The translations under genes and the position numbers were made by a program. From positions 12,359,418 to 12,423,417 of the forward strand of contig OZ022238.1 in NCBI GenBank assembly GCA_963978895.1: a stretch of 64,000 nt of DNA, given 5' to 3'. This DNA comes from Erpobdella octoculata (taxonomy: Eukaryota > Annelida > Clitellata > Hirudinida > Erpobdellidae). The notes under the pieces were generated by a model that saw only the letters and a list, made by a program, of their open reading frames with translations, was not told where the DNA came from and did not search any database. Shown piece after piece: positions 32,059-43,822 of the stretch; position 1 is the first letter of the stretch, and each line of letters starts with the position of its first letter.

Positions 32059-33097
32059 CATAGGCGTATGAGAGTTTGATGCGGTGGGGGGCAAAACTGG
32101 CTTCTGCCCGACAAATACAAGTTAATTTGCAATCATGACAAGACCATCTCTTTGTGGCATGTATCAATAATTACACATTTTAAAACCAAAATTACACATT
32201 TATTATAACAAGCTTAGCAAATTTTTATTAATATTGTAAAGAGGCAAAGGCAATATAAAATTTTAATTAAAAAAAGAGTTTCTGATCTTCCGTTAGCTAA
32301 AAGTGTTTATTACTTGGTTCATCTGCAACACGTTCAATGTTCATAATTGCAAGACAATTGATACTAAGCAAGTATGTGTACTACCTTCCAGAATACTGGA
32401 AGAATACTATTCAGCTCATAACGCCACATAGTTTGGACAAGATCTGCAGCAGACTCAAATTTCTTGAAATCTTTCTCGAGCGTTACAGCAGCGGCGTTAC
32501 CCGAAACACGGTAATAGTCTTGCTCAGAGTGAAAATGTTGGTCACCACCACTTATTTCGCTAACCAGTGCCTGTAGTCGCTTCTTTGTCAGTGGCTGTTG
32601 TGCCTCCTTAAAAGTTAAATGGCCGTTTGAAATGCATTTTTTAATTTCATTGCTGACAATCTGAGTGTGCTCCTATAAATCATTAAAAATTTGTCATTTC
32701 TGCAGTCAAGCAAAATTTTTATTGTAAGTTTGCCGGTTTTCTCTGCTGTGATGACATCCATAGTTTTTGATTATAGGTAGGTGCACAAGCTGCTAGTCAT
32801 TGATAAGATAATTCTAACCAGACTCAACCCAAAAACAAAATTAAAGTCACAAACTGCATTAAGCAGCGCAGAATATTTTTTATTTTTTCAAGGTTGAGAG
32901 GCATCCGCTTGCCCCAAAAATTGAGCATGTCAAGTTGTGTGATTTCATTTCATAAGCTCCGCTGAGTCATTTTTATTTGATTCCTATTCAAATTATTTTT
33001 TTAAGGTTGAGACGCATCCGCTGGCCCGAAAAATTGAGAGACAAAAAATTGGGGGGGGGGGTCATTTTCCCCCTGTCCCCCGTCTCCTTTGGTTATG
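32059..33097. mobile_element. hAT-like transposon with unassigned minus-strand frame
   Basis: It is flanked by a perfect 8-bp duplication CGCACAAC (32051-32058 and 33098-33105). The ends are CATAGGCGTATGAG and, from the right, CATAACCAAAGGAG, only loosely inverted. G-rich stretches lie inside both ends. On the minus strand an open stretch of roughly 105 codons (about 32675-32360) reads NEIKKCISNGHLTFKEAQQP, then SGGDQHFHSEQDYYRVSG. I cannot assign it to a transposase domain. Confidence 0.7.
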
Positions 33098-33105
33098 CGC
33101 ACAAC

Positions 33106-33905
33106 CTAGTTTCACAGCTGGAATTCGGTTTTTTTAAGTTCCACTGTCAATATACTGGGCTTGCTGTCGCCGGTTAATGTCTTGCTTGGAGCAAGGTCGG
33201 TTGTGCAACATGTTCCTTGCTATAGAGCTGATCTCCACTGCCAAAAAAAAACATTTTTGTTGCACGGTCTGCAGAGGCCTTTAATCAAATACTTTTCTGC
33301 CCAATTATGATGTTTATGTAGTGTCGGCGAAGCACAAACAAATAGGTACAGAACAGCTGACTAAACGGCTCTGTGGTTACGACCACATTAAGTAATGACC
33401 ATCTTAGTGGTTCTGAAGTAACTTTCCGTGAGCTCATGAAACGTGCCTTATATAATGTTTTAGATTTAGTCTATTTTGAAATAAATTGGAAAAATACGAC
33501 TATCCTTTACCGGTCATGAGCTTTTTTAATGAGAATGTGAAAAGTTTCGGAAGTGCATCCCCACCAGGATTTTCTGGATCCGCCCGGGGTACAAGGGGGA
33601 TGAATGATTTAATCATATTGCAGTGGCAGATACAGAATTAGTGAAAAAATGGGGTTGGTAGAAATTTTTTATTTTTGTGTAATAAATAAATAATAGTAAC
33701 TTTACTGTAGACAGTTGTGAGGAAATCAACATTGTATCAATACCACTAATAGAGTAAAGTTCCACGAGTTCGCTGATTGTATTGCATCTTAAAATCAACC
33801 GAAAATATTAAAATATAAACAGTGCCCCCCGCTAAAAGTTTCAGGTCTTCCTACTTTGAATTTTCTGGTTAAAGCCCTGGACTAGACTGGGATTTTTAAA
33901 TAAAG
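33106..33905. other. Non-coding stretch with hAT-end-like phrases
   Basis: 33570-33590 (TTTTCTGGATCCGCCC) and 33620-33640 (CAGTGGCAGATACAGAATTA) resemble hAT termini. I could not pair either with a partner end and an 8-bp duplication. Confidence 0.35.
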
Positions 33906-33914
33906 ATAAGAAAC

Positions 33915-34075
33915 GCAGCACAGCACAGCACAGCGCAACAAAACGCAACAAAACGCAACACAACACCACACAACACAACACAACACAACACAACACAACA
34001 CAACACAACACAACACAACACAACACAACACAACACAACACAACACAACACAACACAATACAATACAACACATAC
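33915..34075. repeat. (CAACA)n pentanucleotide repeat
   Basis: About 30 units of ACACA/CAACA-type repeat with minor variants. All three frames translate to repetitive peptides, so the frames across it are artefacts. Confidence 0.9.
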
Positions 34076-34277
34076 AAAACAGTGCAATTTTTTGGAATGC
34101 AGTGCAATTCAGTGCAGTACAGTATATGACAGTGCCCCCCCCCCAATTTACGTCCCTGCTGAGTTGTCGACGGGCCAGACCGTTAAAAATCTATTCTGTA
34201 CGTATGTATGTTAGAACTTTGCGTTTCGCTGTTAGGTGGTACTGTAATCGCAAAACAGCTACACCTAGATTTGTTAA

Positions 34278-34640
34278 CCAGCGGTGTTACCAGGCGTTGC
34301 CCGAGGTTTTTCTATTGTTTTTCACTCTCTTGCTTTTTCCCTTTCTCTAGCTATTGATTCCATCTCCGCTAGCTCTCCCGCTCATGCTCGCTCCCGTTTC
34401 CATCCCCGCTTGCTATCAAGCTCCTTCTCAATTTTCCGTATCCTTTCCCTTTCCCGCTCGCTCTCCAGTTCCCGTTCGCTTTCCCGTCCCTGCTTCCACT
34501 CGCTTTCCCGTTCCCGTTTCTATTTGTTCTCCCGCTCTCACTCGCTTTTCCAATCCCGCTCGTTCTTCTACTCCCGTTCGTTCTCCCGCTTTTTTTCTTC
34601 ATCTCCCTCCTTAACTTTTTTGCCCATAAAACGTAAAATA
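34278..34640 (-). mobile_element. 5'-truncated Helitron (GGGCAACG family)
   Basis: In reverse orientation it ends CGGGCAACGCCTGGTAAC then ACCGCTGG next to a host T (CTRR type). The body is a long run of GAGCGGGAACGGGAAAGCG-like units (34330-34610). The expected 5' TCTA...ATATAAAA terminus is absent before the hAT element at 34736. Confidence 0.65.
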
Positions 34641-34735
34641 GATCTGGTAAAAATTGCTTGAAACTTTCTTTAAACTTTGTTTTGTAAGCTAAATTTGAAT
34701 TTGGTTGCGTAATAACATTTGATGTTTGTACAAAG

Positions 34736-35908
34736 TAGAGATGGGAATCGAAACCAAAAATAGAAGTTTGAGTTCGGTTCGGTTGATCATTTTTGGGTTC
34801 GGTTCGGGTCGGTCAGCTTTGGGTTCGAGTTCGGTTTGGGTTCGGTCACCTTTGGGTTCGAGTTCGGTTTGGGTTCAGTCACCTTTGGGTTCAAGTCCGG
34901 TTCGGGTTCGGTTGCTGTGGGGTTCAAGTTCGGTTCGACTTTTATTCGAGTTTGAATGTAATCGGCCAGTTAAAGTTTGTTCGAGTTTGGCTCGAAATGT
35001 TCAATTGTGTAATACACAAATAATAGGTACATTTATTTTAACATTATTTAAAATAAGAACAAATCAAAAATCATAATTGTATTTTAAAAATATTAGTTGC
35101 TCTAGAGTTTCTGGGTTCAATCTAGAACGACGTTCTTCGAAAATGTTTCCACAAAGAGAAAAAGCTCTCTCACTTGTAGTGCTTATTGCAGGGATGGCAA
35201 TGAGCTCTTTGGCAATTTTTGTCATTATGGGTAACGACTGGGCCCCTCAATGCTTTTCAAAAATGCCAGAATATCTGACTGAACCTTTGGCATAGACAAA
35301 TATCTGTCAAGTTCTCCATAATTGGCTGTTTCTATTGAAACAGGCACATCTCTGAACTCACCAAGTAGGTCACTGATTTTAATACACTTGAAACTATTCC
35401 AAATAGAACTCTTTGTCCATGTCGCATTTACTAATCGCGCCTAATTTTGACATACCAGTTTATCAAAGGTTTTACTATCACTTCTAACTTTTGCTATATC
35501 AAGTTTTTCCAATGGAGAAAAACAATGATACAATCTATTATAAATTATCGAATAGAAATACCGCCGCTTATGACAATGAGAACAACAACAATAACAAATC
35601 GCTAGTCCGTTCTTTCTTTTTCATAGATATAAAAGCAAAAAATAATAATAAAATAAGTGCTATTAAAAAGCTTGGCTCAATACTGTCATTTAATTTTCTA
35701 AGTTGGCTTTTTTAATTTTGTTTAGATGATGTTTTAACTGGGTTCGAGTTTGATTCAAGTTCGACCGTTAATGAGTTCGAGTTCGGTTCGATTTCGACCG
35801 TCATTGGGTTCGAGTTCGGTGCATAAAAATTTGGTTTCGTTCGAGTTCGGTTCGAAATGCTAAAATGTGGGTTCGAGTTCGAAAAGTTCGGTTCGATTCC
35901 CATCTCTA
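34736..35908 (-). mobile_element. hAT transposon with transposase remnant
   Basis: The ends are a perfect 17-bp inverted repeat, TAGAGATGGGAATCGAA, and the flanks are an 8-bp duplication with one mismatch (GTACAAAG 34728-34735, GAACAAAG 35909-35916). Both ends carry many TTCGGTTCGGG/GGGTTCGAG words (34775-34940 and 35740-35895) as subterminal repeats. On the minus strand, about 35235-35060 encodes the hAT dimerisation domain: IAKELIAIPAISTTSERAFS, then GNIFEERRSRLNPETLEQL. Upstream sequence is also hAT-like (ELDRYLSMPK) but in a shifted frame with stops, so the gene is dead. Confidence 0.9.
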
Positions 35909-35991
35909 GAACAAAGGACTTTTGGCCTGAAAAGTTTTTGGTCCAGCCGTTCTTGCCACAATCGACTCCAAGATGTGTGACTGTTAATAGC

Positions 35992-36600
35992 TCATTGAAA
36001 ATCTGTGTTGCCTGAGCTGGAGTTTGAGTAGAACTTCACATCGTCAGCAAAAAATTTAACAGAAACTGACTCGTTTACGATGCTGTCCAGTATGTCTTTT
36101 ATGTAAACAAGGAACAGGGTGGGTCCTAGTACACTGCCTTGAAGGACTCCGCCTGCAAAAATAGAAGGCCCGGAAAGCACCCCTCGGCACAGAGGCGTAG
36201 CTAGGGTATTCTGCGCCCGGGGATAAAACAAAATCTGCGCCCTCTACATAACCTCTTTTGCTTTTTTTTCTCAAAATAACTTGATGACCAGTGGGGGTGG
36301 TCGGAGCCATAAGAATTGCTAGATACAGCAAAATAATAAAAAAATTTTTTTTGCTCAATGAAAATGCGTTCACCAGCCCTGCGCCCGGGGACAACTGTCC
36401 CCTGCCCCCTCAATACGCCTCTGCCTCGGCGCTGGACGTACTACATACTGTTAGATAGAAAGTCAGTCACCCATGCAAGCAGACTGCCGCTGATGCCATA
36501 AGCCTTTAGTTTTAGAATGAGCTTGGTATGGGAGACTGAATCAACAGCTTATTGAAAAGTCAAAGTAAACTATATTTGTACTTTTACGATCCTGTAAGTA
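35992..36600 (-). pseudogene. LINE reverse-transcriptase fragment, interrupted
   Basis: On the minus strand, 36600-36432 reads, with breaks, VYFDFS, SVSHTKLILKLKAYGISGSL and LAWVTDFLSNS. 36181-35992 reads GVLQGSVLGPTLFLVYIKDI, VKFFADDVKFYSNS. These are successive motifs of a non-LTR reverse transcriptase (FADD being the catalytic box). The two parts are separated by the hAT MITE at 36190-36423; removing it and one duplication rejoins them. Stops and frameshifts show it is inactive. CR1/Jockey-type affinity is likely but not resolved. Confidence 0.8.
36190..36423. mobile_element. hAT-type MITE nested in LINE
   Basis: 234 bp with inverted ends CAGAGGCGTA, and an 8-bp flanking duplication CCTCGGCA (36182-36189) / CCTCGGCG (36424-36431). 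Internal GCGCCCGGGG motifs are inverted at both ends. It splits the LINE reading frame, so it arrived later. Confidence 0.85.
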
Positions 36601-37238
36601 ATGCAACCGACCAGTTATGTATGAACACACCCCAGTACATTGGTGCAAGTAGATTTACAAGGCAAAGAAACCATGCTGCTGCTGATAAATAGGAACCCAA
36701 CAATTTGGGTTGCATAATCGCTGTTTTTAAAGGAACTCTATGTTTAATACCTTCTTATAAACACCTTACTGGATTTATAGATATTCGTATGTTAATAATT
36801 TAAAAGAAAAATGTTCTGAGGTATTTTGAAGAATTACTGCAGTCTCAATCGAATGAGAAAGACTCAAAGCGTAAACAAATCAATACATCTTTTGACTTCA
36901 AATCTATTTTTCACAATCTGAAAAAAACTATTTCAGTGACAATAAGTATGGAAAAAATAAGTATACAATTCTTATATATTCCGTTAAAGCTTAGAATGTC
37001 CTACAAACCACAGATTTAACTGACAGATGAGTGAGACATTGAATAAAAGAGTGAGTAGTTGGAGCGAGAAAATGCTATCTGCCTGTGTGAATAAACGCAA
37101 ATGAAACACATGTATTATTATTTAAACATAAAACGCTTTAACAATAATGAAATCACATCGGATAATAAGGTATACATTTTGAATATCTAACAATCTATCC
37201 GTTAGCATTTGTTTTTTTTTATTTTACTTAAAATTGAA
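36601..37238. other. Non-coding region downstream of AP1S
   Basis: No coding sequence is seen. TTTATT (AATAAA on the minus strand) at 37218-37223 lies about 16 bases past the AP1S stop and might act as a poly(A) signal, though that is close. Confidence 0.35.
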
Positions 37239-40200
37239 TCACGTGAATCCGAGTTCTTCAAGAAGGCTGGGAGGTTCCTCGTGTTCCTGTTTAAAATAAA
37301 TAAAAATAAATTTACTTCAAAGTGTTTTAAAGGGATGCAAAATAGCAAATAAAAACTGTTTACACTTGTAACTCCTTATCCTGCCAGCAAATTTGTACTG
37401 TATTTTATTGGGGGAGGGGGAGACATTGCCTTGTTTCTGTTTACTTGTTTCTTTTCAATATATGAAATGTGATTAATACAAAATAGAAACGATATAATGA
37501 ATCGAAACACTGGTTTTCATGACCACGAAGTGCTAATTGCATTGGTCTCAAAACGATCAATGGATGGTGTTGGTACACCGGTACACCGAAAACCTTGTAA
37601 AGACAGATGGAAGGGAAATAAATAATTACAATTGTTCATCTTTATACATTTTCAGAATTTAATGTAATGCAAATTGAAAGATTTCTTGAACGCTTCAAAG
37701 AATAATACCACACAATAAATAGTATTTATTGTATTGTAACAATGCAAGCTACAAGGCCAAAACTATGCTTGTTTGTCTAGAGCAGCAAAAATTCTCAAAC
37801 TGTGGCTTCTGTAATCATAAAATATAGAGAGCTGTTGTGTTTGAAATTTCTGACAAAAAACTTTACTTTAATCTTGAAACGTCATTCCACGAGGCATTAT
37901 TTAGGTATATCTTATTTATTTACCTGCCAAGATTATTTGAATAACGTCCAGGGAATTGTTGACGTCAATGTTTTCAACGTTTTTAGTTATATATAAAATA
38001 TAAAAAATAATATACCCACGTACTCAAAATATAGACTAAGCCATTACTCCTTTCCATTCATTCATTTTATACCCTGTTCAATATACAAGCCTAAACGCAC
38101 CTCTTGTAAAATATCCATCTGGTTGATGGCCGATAGGATGGTTTTCTGACTCGAGTCTTGTACCTCCCCTCCCAGAATGAACTCGTCCAAGATGTAGTGG
38201 GCTTTTTCGAAGTTGAAAACAATGTCCAGCTCGCACACCTTAAAAATTAGTCAAATCAATAAATTAAATGTGATTGACAATCAATGCGAAATAATTAATT
38301 AATGAAATCATGATCTGTAATAGTAATTATGCGAACTACACATAATGTAATGATGATCTGTAATAGTAATTATGTAAAGGAAACGTGGATGAAATTTGTT
38401 GTCATGGCAAAATCTTGTCATTATGATGTTGCATTATGATCCTTGAGATTACAAAAATGTACAGCGTTATCGTTGTTTTATATCGACTAAGTCACATAGA
38501 AACTACAGTGATGATCAAGTTTTTAAAAGACAAAACGAATGCTGGTGAATTAACTCATCTTTTTAAAGGATCATAGTCATAGTTCTACTGATTTGCCTGA
38601 ATCTCAGTTACAATTAGTACACGAAAAGGTTTATTTAAAGTGGCTCTACATTTCGGACGAAACTTCACCATGTTAATATATTACTTATTTCTGATAAGAA
38701 CAAGAAGAAAAGAAAGTGTGAAAGAAATAATAAAAATAATAAAATTTTCTCACATATTGAAATTGGCTAGATAAACTCTTAAAAACTTTGTAATGCCCTT
38801 TTTGACACACCCTAAAATTTTAGTCACTCGACTCATAAACGTTTGTATCGGTAAAATGGTTTTATAAAAAAAAATTGACTAATCACTGAGGTCATGTGAA
38901 AAAATATATAAATTAATAAACTGTATTAAGTTATAAAACAATCTAAAAATAATAAAAATATGAAAGTAAAAAAAGAATTAAAAGAAAATATTTTTATTAT
39001 AACGTCCTCCCAACCAAACCAGAGCAAAGGTTACAACTGTATAATATTCATCATCGTTGTTGTTATGACAACATCAACCGATGCTTTGAATGGAGTGGAA
39101 AGTGCAAACAATGTGTTGACACAATCAATGTTTTACAAAAAACCTTTGTTATTCTGAAAGCGGTACTTGCTAGAACAGTGGATTCGTCATGGATGCTAAT
39201 TGAAAAAACCACGGCACCCAATCTAGCGGTTTCAGCTTGGGAAACTCAGCTGGTTATTATTCATGTTTTATTTCATGTTTACTGGTGGCATCGGGGAGTT
39301 GGGAAGTGGGAAGTCACCCTTCTTGCCATCGTGTTTTCCATCAACATAATTGTCGGCATCATCACCATCGTCATTGTTTTTATAACACTTCGCTTTATCT
39401 GACAGCGAGGCCGGAAATTTCAGTGAAGTGCTCAGACGGAAGTGCCGGAAGTGCATATGATTTGAGCGATTCGTTGTCTTTGGCAGCTCGTGAAAGAGCC
39501 GCATTGCCGTTGAAAATGTGCTAACAAAGATGGATGAGGGAGGCGATGACATAGAGATTGTTATGTTGATGTGAGAAAATAAATGTTATTTAACAGCATA
39601 GAAAATTAAAAATATTGTACATGGAAATGTTATGACGATTAATAATCATCATCATCATCATGGCCTGAACTATGAATAAATATGGCTGATAAGATCAAAA
39701 TGATAAATGTTATGACGTGATGATGATGATGGTGGTTGTGAAGATATGGTGTTGATAATGATGATGGTGGTGATGATGATGATGATGTTGGTGAAGATAT
39801 GGTGGTGGTGATGATGATGATGATGATGATGATGATACGGATGATAAAAATAAAATTTAATAACACCCACGTTTCCAAAGTATTTATCGAGAAGTTCAAC
39901 GTATCTGTGTATGATCTCGAGTACCATTAACTCGTTGTCTTCTCTCTCGACGCAGCAGCAGAAATATAAACTGGCATACCTGAATTGGACAGGTGAAAAG
40001 AAAAGAAGAATTGAAAGATAAAAAAAAAACTTTACCAGATTATTAATCAGTTGAAGAAAACCTTCTGTGAAATACTTATAAAATCAACAACAAATGATTC
40101 ACAGCTGTTTATTCACTACAAGCTAATTAACCGAGCAAGATTAAAAATACCGTTTCGACCTATTTATGCACATTAATGCACAGCTGCCAGCTGAAGCGTA

Positions 40201-41091
40201 ACTTCAATTAGCATAACTATACCACTAAAACGAAAAAAAGAAGAATTTGCAACTCATTTGATATGCATCGATCAAAAATTATAAGCAGAACAGCTCGACT
40301 GGGGTGTTGTTGATGATGATGATTACGGTCTAATGGCATTTAAGAAACGTGTTTAGTCTCTTCTCTAGTCTAGATTGTATAAACTAAACAATCTGATGGG
40401 ATTCGATAAATAATAAAAATACGACGAAGACAATGAACTAAAGAGTTGCAAACTTTTTATAGATGATCTTGTAATCTTTCCACTCGATAAAATTACTCAT
40501 CTTGGCTTTCCTGGGAAGTACAATGGTCATCATTTCCCTGGTCATCTTCTTCTTGATCTTGTCAGACAGGGCGACGTACCACTTCTGCAGTCTCATCTTC
40601 CCTTGACTGCTGAACAGGGATATGCATTGCATCTGTAGAGTTGTAAGAAAAGATGGACGGTGAAATTAGATGAAACGAGTAATTAAATTCAATGAAGACG
40701 AATGAAAATTGTTTGAACAAACAGCTGGATATTTAGAACAAATGTCTTCTAACAGCTGATATGACCTGGATGGTATTGGTTTCTCTGAAAGAAACGATAG
40801 ATCTCGATTTTTCTTCAAACTCACTATCATCAAATCCTCACTACTACTTACTACCATCATGAAACTAAAGGATGACGTTTTTCAGAGAAAGATTATTTAC
40901 AATGAAATAATATTTTAAATATTTGTTAAAATATTGGGAAATTATTTCAAATCAATATTTCGTATCGTCGATTTTTAATATTTTAATGTAACATTGACTT
41001 ATGGAATACTTTTGTTTAAATGTTGCTGCTTGGTCATGTAAGCGGTTGATAGCCCTTGACCTTGTGTGAAATAAATAAAAAAATAATGATG

Positions 41092-41174
<83 letters not shown>

Positions 41175-42062
41175 AATGATGATCATACCCTCTCCACCTC
41201 CCACCGAATATCAACAAAGCATGCCACTTTAAAAATCACATGACTTTATTCATTAGTCAAGCCCTAGCATCTTAACCCAGGTAAAGGTGACTAAACAATA
41301 AGAGCCGTCACAGTCAACAACGATCAAAGTGTAGCATATTCCGCTAATTAATATTCAACCAGGGTAAACACTTTAATGATATTACACGTATATTTTATAA
41401 ACTGAAATATAAAAATATAGAATCGAAGAATTATATTATAATTATATTATACATGTAAGTGCAACGATTGGCCTAATTTTTATGAGAAACTAATTTGATA
41501 GAAAGCTTTTTTAATTGGTTCAATTTAAAAGTGATGAATGGTAATTGCAGAAAACCTGTTAAAAGGACAACGATTATTTTGATATTAAATACTTTTCTAT
41601 GAAGATAATAAAAAGAAGTGTCTGTTAGAAACGAATAAAATTAAAGAAACTTCTTAATATTGTTTTTAGAGGCTGTTAAGTTTTGCATAATTTGACGTGT
41701 TTCATACACACACACACATTGTATACATTAAACCTTATTATAAATTAGCATAATTTAAAATAAATAAACTTTTGGTTATCCCACTGCCAAAAACATAACC
41801 GTGATGCCAATAAATAGGAACAGAAGTTTTTGTGGTGATGATGACAGTGGCGATTACAACAAAATAAAAACAACCAATCTTGGCAAAATTTTGCTGAGAA
41901 TAAAATAATGAAAGAAAGAAAACGAAGATCAAGACGACATCTTTCATACCTACATAAAGTCAGTTTTGTTTCCAAAGTATCATAAATTACACAGACATAA
42001 AAGACAATAAGTTAAATATAAAACTACCATACAAAATGAAGTTTAAAAACCAAACTAACCAT
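37239..42062 (-). CDS. AP1S: AP-1 complex sigma subunit, complete (5 coding exons, 158 aa)
   Basis: Coding exons in transcript order: 42062-42060 (only ATG), 40632-40454, 39979-39871, 38238-38101 and 37286-37239. They total 477 bp, 158 aa, the usual length of AP-1 sigma. This small subunit of the clathrin adaptor AP-1 helps hold the core together and takes part in dileucine sorting-signal recognition at the trans-Golgi network and endosomes. Diagnostic segments: [76 protein letters not shown], then LGGEV and the C-terminus SLLEELGFT, which distinguishes AP-1 from AP-2 sigma. The ATG-only first exon followed directly by a GTTAGT donor is inferred; exon 2 also starts with ATG, so translation could begin there (157 aa). 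Confidence 0.92.
38239..39870 (-). other. AP1S intron 3 with (GAT)n tracts
   Basis: Non-coding. It contains a short duplication (TGATCTGTAATAGTAATTATG near 38310 and 38354) and ATG/GAT-rich microsatellites at 39645-39660 and 39718-39838. Frames such as 39178-39402 look hydrophobic but show no family match. Confidence 0.6.
41081..41176. repeat. (GAT)n microsatellite in AP1S intron 1
   Basis: About 30 GAT/ATG units, one GGT interruption. The poly-His frame on the minus strand is an artefact. Confidence 0.95.
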
Positions 42063-42517
42063 ATTTGCAGAGTTTTGTACTCCGAGCCTTTTCAAAACAT
42101 GCCTCCACTCAATTAGCAAAACCAAAACCAGGACTTGCTTTCAATTTAAAACTGTTATCAAGATAACGAATTTGGCCGGCCAAACAAACACGAATCGAGA
42201 CACCGATGACAGGTAGGTAGAGAGGTATTGCTAATACAGGTAGGTACAGGTGAATGGTACTGCAGGTGATCAGACGGACTGATTTATAGGAGAAACGAGG
42301 CTGGAGAAAAGATTGAAACTAAGGAGAAATTAATTATAATAATCTTAAACGCTTAAACGTTTTAAACGCTTTTGAAGTACTTATGCATAAGTTAGGTGAC
42401 GTCCCTTAGTCTGCGTCTGTATTACTCAACCTTTATATTCTTGCATTTTGTCAACTTATGAATGGCTGATTATAATGTGTGCACTCGTTGTTGTGTGCTA
42501 ATTCTCTCTCTTTCTTT

Positions 42518-42624
<107 letters not shown>

Positions 42625-42807
42625 ATTTTATTTATCTAACACTATCTCTATCACTTTCTTTCTTTTGTATTATTTAAAAAAAGTTTAATTTTGCTTGCTA
42701 AAAGTTAAATAATTTTTAAAATGTTGTTCTTAAAGAATAAATCTTCTCAGACAATCTGCGCTATTGCAACGTAGAAATGAGTTTATATCGATCTCCCCAT
42801 ATTTTCA

Positions 42808-42909
<102 letters not shown>

Positions 42910-43163
42910 TCTCTCTCCCCTCTCCCTCTATGTTAAAGTGCTCAGTTATAAACAAGAAACGATAAAAACATAATAAAAAGTCTTTGATATCATCCACGTA
43001 ACGTAGTAAAGTATTGTATACTTGTATGTACGTGCATGTACATGTACGTGTGGGCGTTCATTCGGTCGGCTGAATGGTTTGTGTGCCTTTTAGTCTTACT
43101 TGATCCGTGACCAAAAATACACTAATTCTCTACTAACATCACACCGATAGCTCTGGATGTGAT

Positions 43164-43577
43164 CAGTGGCGCATTTTTTCGGGGAGGGGATAGGTTTTGG
43201 GGAAAAATTTCAGCTTCTGTTATTTAATAATTCTTAAATTATATTAAACGTTTTTCATACAGTAAAATCAAGTTTGAGTTAAAAAATTAGAATAATTTGA
43301 TTTTAAATTCAAAAATGTATAATATTTCAAAACTATCAAGAAAAATTGTGTATTTGCTAGATAAATAAGCCAATTTTTACTTAAAAATTAGGAATGGAAT
43401 GCAACCTGTATGATAGGTAATCACTAATCAGCAAAGATATTCTCACATCGATCTTTTTGTGTTTTCATCATCACTAAAACTAATTTGTTAATATATTTTC
43501 ATGCATTAACAAGATTTTGGAATAATTTTTGGGGAGTGGGGTTCTAACCATGGAAACCTCCTCTGGGTACGCCCTTG
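43164..43577. mobile_element. hAT-type MITE
   Basis: 414 bp starting CAGTGGCG and ending, read inward, CAAGGGCGTACCCAGAGG. The flanks GATGTGAT (43156-43163) and GGTGTGAC (43578-43585) agree at 6 of 8 positions. G-rich runs lie just inside both ends. No coding sequence. Confidence 0.6.
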
Positions 43578-43822
43578 GGTGTGACATTATTTTTTTCGTT
43601 ACATTGGTTAAAAACGCATTCGTGTTCCTTTAACAGGATATTTCATAATCTTAAAATATGCTTCTTAGCATAAATTAGCGAGTGCACTGAGAGAACAAGC
43701 AATGCTCAACTATATAAACAACACAGGTGAGACTTTCAAACAGCTGCTTGACCATCAGCTACAGGAGATGACCTGGGCGGAGTTAAGATTAACATATTGT
43801 TAATTGTTACGCGCTCATAAAA

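Noticed and set aside
33841..34146. Cys/Val/Leu repeat proteins on the minus strand
   Set aside because: They come from the (CAACA)n repeat.
39639..39927. Poly-His frames on the minus strand (also 40999-41217)
   Set aside because: They are (GAT)n microsatellites; only the AP1S exon part 39871-39979 is coding.
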